Source: Legionella genomosp. 1 (GTDB lineage: Bacteria; Pseudomonadota; Gammaproteobacteria; Legionellales; Legionellaceae). From it: 6,918 nucleotides of DNA. The notes beneath the pieces are model-generated. The model saw only the letters and a list, made by a program, of their open reading frames with translations. It made no database searches and was not told the DNA's origin. The number at the start of each line of letters is the position of its first letter. Within the stretch, counting starts at the first letter, position 1. Shown here piece after piece: positions 5,622 to 6,918 of this stretch. The stretch lies in contig CAMDJY010000084.1 in NCBI GenBank assembly GCA_945901145.1, positions 1 to 6,918 of the forward strand, given 5' to 3'. The translations under genes were made by a program, and so were the position numbers.

Positions 5622-6317
5622 CTGAATGTTTCTATTCTTCAACAGCCTGATTATGTTTCTTGTGGACCGACTTGTCTACAAGCTTTATATCAGTATTTTA
5701 ATGACGATGTTTCAATTCAGCAAATTATTAATGAAATTCCTGCTTTAGAAACCTATGGAACCTTGGCTGTTTTATTGGGTTGTCATGCGTTAAATCGAGG
5801 GTATCAGGTCAATTTACACGCCATTAATCTTTATGTATTTGATCCTTCTTGGTTTAAACAAAGGCATGTATCTTTAATTGATAAATTAGAAAAGCAATTA
5901 GAGCATGCTCAAGATCAAAAAATTCACTTCGCTACCAAGGCCTATATTCAGTTTTTACAACTCGGTGGCAAAATTCATTGTTCATCGATTAAAAAAGATT
6001 TAATTTGCGATTATTTAAGTCGTAAAATTCCAATGCTCACTGGCGTCAATGCAACTTATTTTTATCAAACCATGCGAGATTATACGCCTTCTGCCCAGCT
6101 CGGTGTTTATGATGAATGGGAAGGTGAGCAAAGTGGTCATTTTATTGTTATTCATGGTTATCATCAGTCAGAAGACAAACTGAGTATAGCGGATCCTTTC
6201 GTACCTCATCCAATCTCACGTCACCCCTATTACGCCATCAGCTATGATCATTGGTTACATGCGCACTTGCTCGGAGCTGTTTCTTACGATACTGAACTGT
6301 TAGCTATTTGGCGTTGA
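5619..6317 (+). CDS. Stand-alone C39-like (papain-fold) cysteine peptidase
   Basis: A 232-residue protein with no signal peptide or membrane segment. The N-terminus LQQPDYVSCGPTCLQALYQYF (7-27) is a C39-type Gln/Cys motif: Q9 fits the oxyanion residue and C15 the nucleophile. SGHFIVIHGY (172-181) supplies H174, and LSIADP (188-193) supplies D192, completing a Cys-His-Asp triad. Conserved-looking middle blocks are ETYGTLAVLLGCHALNRGY (44-62), LYVFDPSWF (71-79) and the PMLTGVNATYFY segment (138-149). Bona fide C39 domains trim leader peptides after Gly-Gly inside ABC exporters; this one has no transporter domain. To my recollection, similar stand-alone proteins occur near ATP-grasp (RimK-like) ligases in proteobacteria; none is visible here. 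The target is unknown: it could cleave a peptide or an isopeptide/amide conjugate. It is divergent from the VanX-like gene and overlaps the permease gene tail to tail by 34 bp. Confidence 0.85.
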   Translation: MLNVSILQQPDYVSCGPTCLQALYQYFNDDVSIQQIINEIPALETYGTLAVLLGCHALNRGYQVNLHAINLYVFDPSWFKQRHVSLIDKLEKQLEHAQDQKIHFATKAYIQFLQLGGKIHCSSIKKDLICDYLSRKIPMLTGVNATYFYQTMRDYTPSAQLGVYDEWEGEQSGHFIVIHGYHQSEDKLSIADPFVPHPISRHPYYAISYDHWLHAHLLGAVSYDTELLAIWR

Positions 6318-6918
6318 TTTAAAAGTTTTTTTTTATTTTTTTTAAGATACCAGAAAAAGTACACAGGGATACCGGAAAAAATAAAACCTGTGGAAATGCT
6401 GGTTGTCGAGAGAGGCGTTTGATATATAATCCAACAACAAAAAATCAGCGCAGTTATGGCATAAAGCCAATGTATGAGTTTGGCTTTTTCTTGAAATAGC
6501 ATTTTTAAATAGGCTAACGTACAAATGATATAAACGAATAAAAAAGCCACGACAGAAAAATCAATAATAGTGGTAATTTGGTGCGCGATGCTTTGACTTA
6601 CGGTTAAGACTAAGAGGGGAATGATACCAAGACAGCTGACTAATAATCCATACACAGGCGCATCAGCTTTATTTTTTTCGGCAAAACACGCTGGCATTAA
6701 GCGGTCTTCAGCGAGACCTAAAGCAATTTGACCACTGGTCAGCATCCAAGCGTTTAATGTTCCGACACACACCAGAGACGCAATGAATGCTATCAATAAG
6801 TGCCAATTACCGCCAAATAAATATTGGCTGGCGATGACATAAGGTGCCTTAGACACTGCTAAGATGTTGGCAGGGACCAAGCCCATAATTGCGATGCTGC
6901 TGATGAGGTAGAGCAAAG
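6284..6918 (-). CDS. APC-superfamily amino-acid/polyamine antiporter, C-terminal half, truncated by window edge
   Basis: Only the last 210 or so residues are present. The frame is open through the right edge, so the true start lies outside and the TTG near 6916 is not a start. About six hydrophobic helices are visible. The segment NAWMLTSGQIALGLAEDRLMP followed by FAEKNKADAPVYGLL aligns by eye with E. coli AdiC (GGWTLLAGQ...[23 protein letters not shown]), including the tryptophan (residue 57 of the fragment) that faces the substrate in AdiC. This places it in the basic amino-acid/polyamine antiporter group (AdiC, PotE, CadB type), although the substrate cannot be assigned. The tail is cytosolic-looking and lysine-rich (YLKKNKKKLL), encoded by an A-rich tract. 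Its stop lies inside the C39-like gene. Confidence 0.88.
   Translation of the reverse strand, partial: LLYLISSIAIMGLVPANILAVSKAPYVIASQYLFGGNWHLLIAFIASLVCVGTLNAWMLTSGQIALGLAEDRLMPACFAEKNKADAPVYGLLVSCLGIIPLLVLTVSQSIAHQITTIIDFSVVAFLFVYIICTLAYLKMLFQEKAKLIHWLYAITALIFCCWIIYQTPLSTTSISTGFIFSGIPVYFFWYLKKNKKKLLNQRQIANSSVS

Noticed and set aside
3347..6317. Lasso-peptide biosynthetic cluster (cyclase-like protein plus cysteine peptidase)
   Set aside because: No precursor peptide ORF, no PqqD-like recognition protein, and the peptidase is C39-like rather than the transglutaminase-like lasso B protein.
6326..6343. T-rich tract (nine T, one A, eight T) after the C39-like stop as a Rho-independent terminator
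   Set aside because: No GC-rich hairpin precedes it, and the tract encodes the lysine-rich tail of the permease on the other strand.

Overview
The window reads as a compact, low-GC (roughly 40% by eye) chromosomal segment of a gammaproteobacterium. The adjacent pcnB-folK pair is the arrangement seen in E. coli and relatives, and both products align best by eye with gammaproteobacterial versions. Low GC, HemJ in place of an oxygen-dependent or HemG-type oxidase, and amino-acid permeases are compatible with a Legionellales-like intracellular or amoeba-associated lineage. That placement is inference; no 16S rRNA or other decisive marker is present.

Layout. Minus strand, left: pcnB (poly(A) polymerase I, 784-2118) is followed 5 nt later by folK (HPPK, 359-778). 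Further downstream on the same strand is the 5' end of a nonribosomal-peptide-synthetase-type adenylation protein that runs off the left edge (1-242, possibly starting at 311). An 82-nt divergent promoter region (2119-2200) separates pcnB from a plus-strand three-gene operon: a TerC-family membrane protein (2201-2923), hemJ (2925-3350) and an asparagine-synthetase-like amidoligase (3347-4930). The first two are 1 nt apart; the last two overlap in ATGA. Next come a minus-strand VanX/DdpX-type dipeptidase (4916-5584), which overlaps the amidoligase tail to tail by 15 bp, and a divergent plus-strand C39-like cysteine peptidase (5619-6317). Last is the C-terminal half of an APC-superfamily amino-acid/polyamine antiporter (6284 to the right edge, minus), which overlaps the peptidase tail to tail by 34 bp.

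How the genes may relate. pcnB and folK are housekeeping (RNA 3' polyadenylation, folate). TerC and HemJ are inner-membrane proteins for metal handling and haem synthesis. The segment from about 3347 to 6918 is different: an ATP-dependent amide-bond-forming enzyme without the glutaminase nucleophile, two intact but unrelated cytosolic peptidases, and an amino-acid permease, packed with overlapping ends. Together with the NRPS-type adenylation start at the left edge, this hints at small-peptide or amino-acid-conjugate metabolism. The link is by gene content only; no precursor peptide, ATP-grasp ligase or other proof of a pathway lies in the window. No tRNA, rRNA, CRISPR array, insertion sequence or long repeat was seen, and no gene-free stretch exceeds 300 bases.
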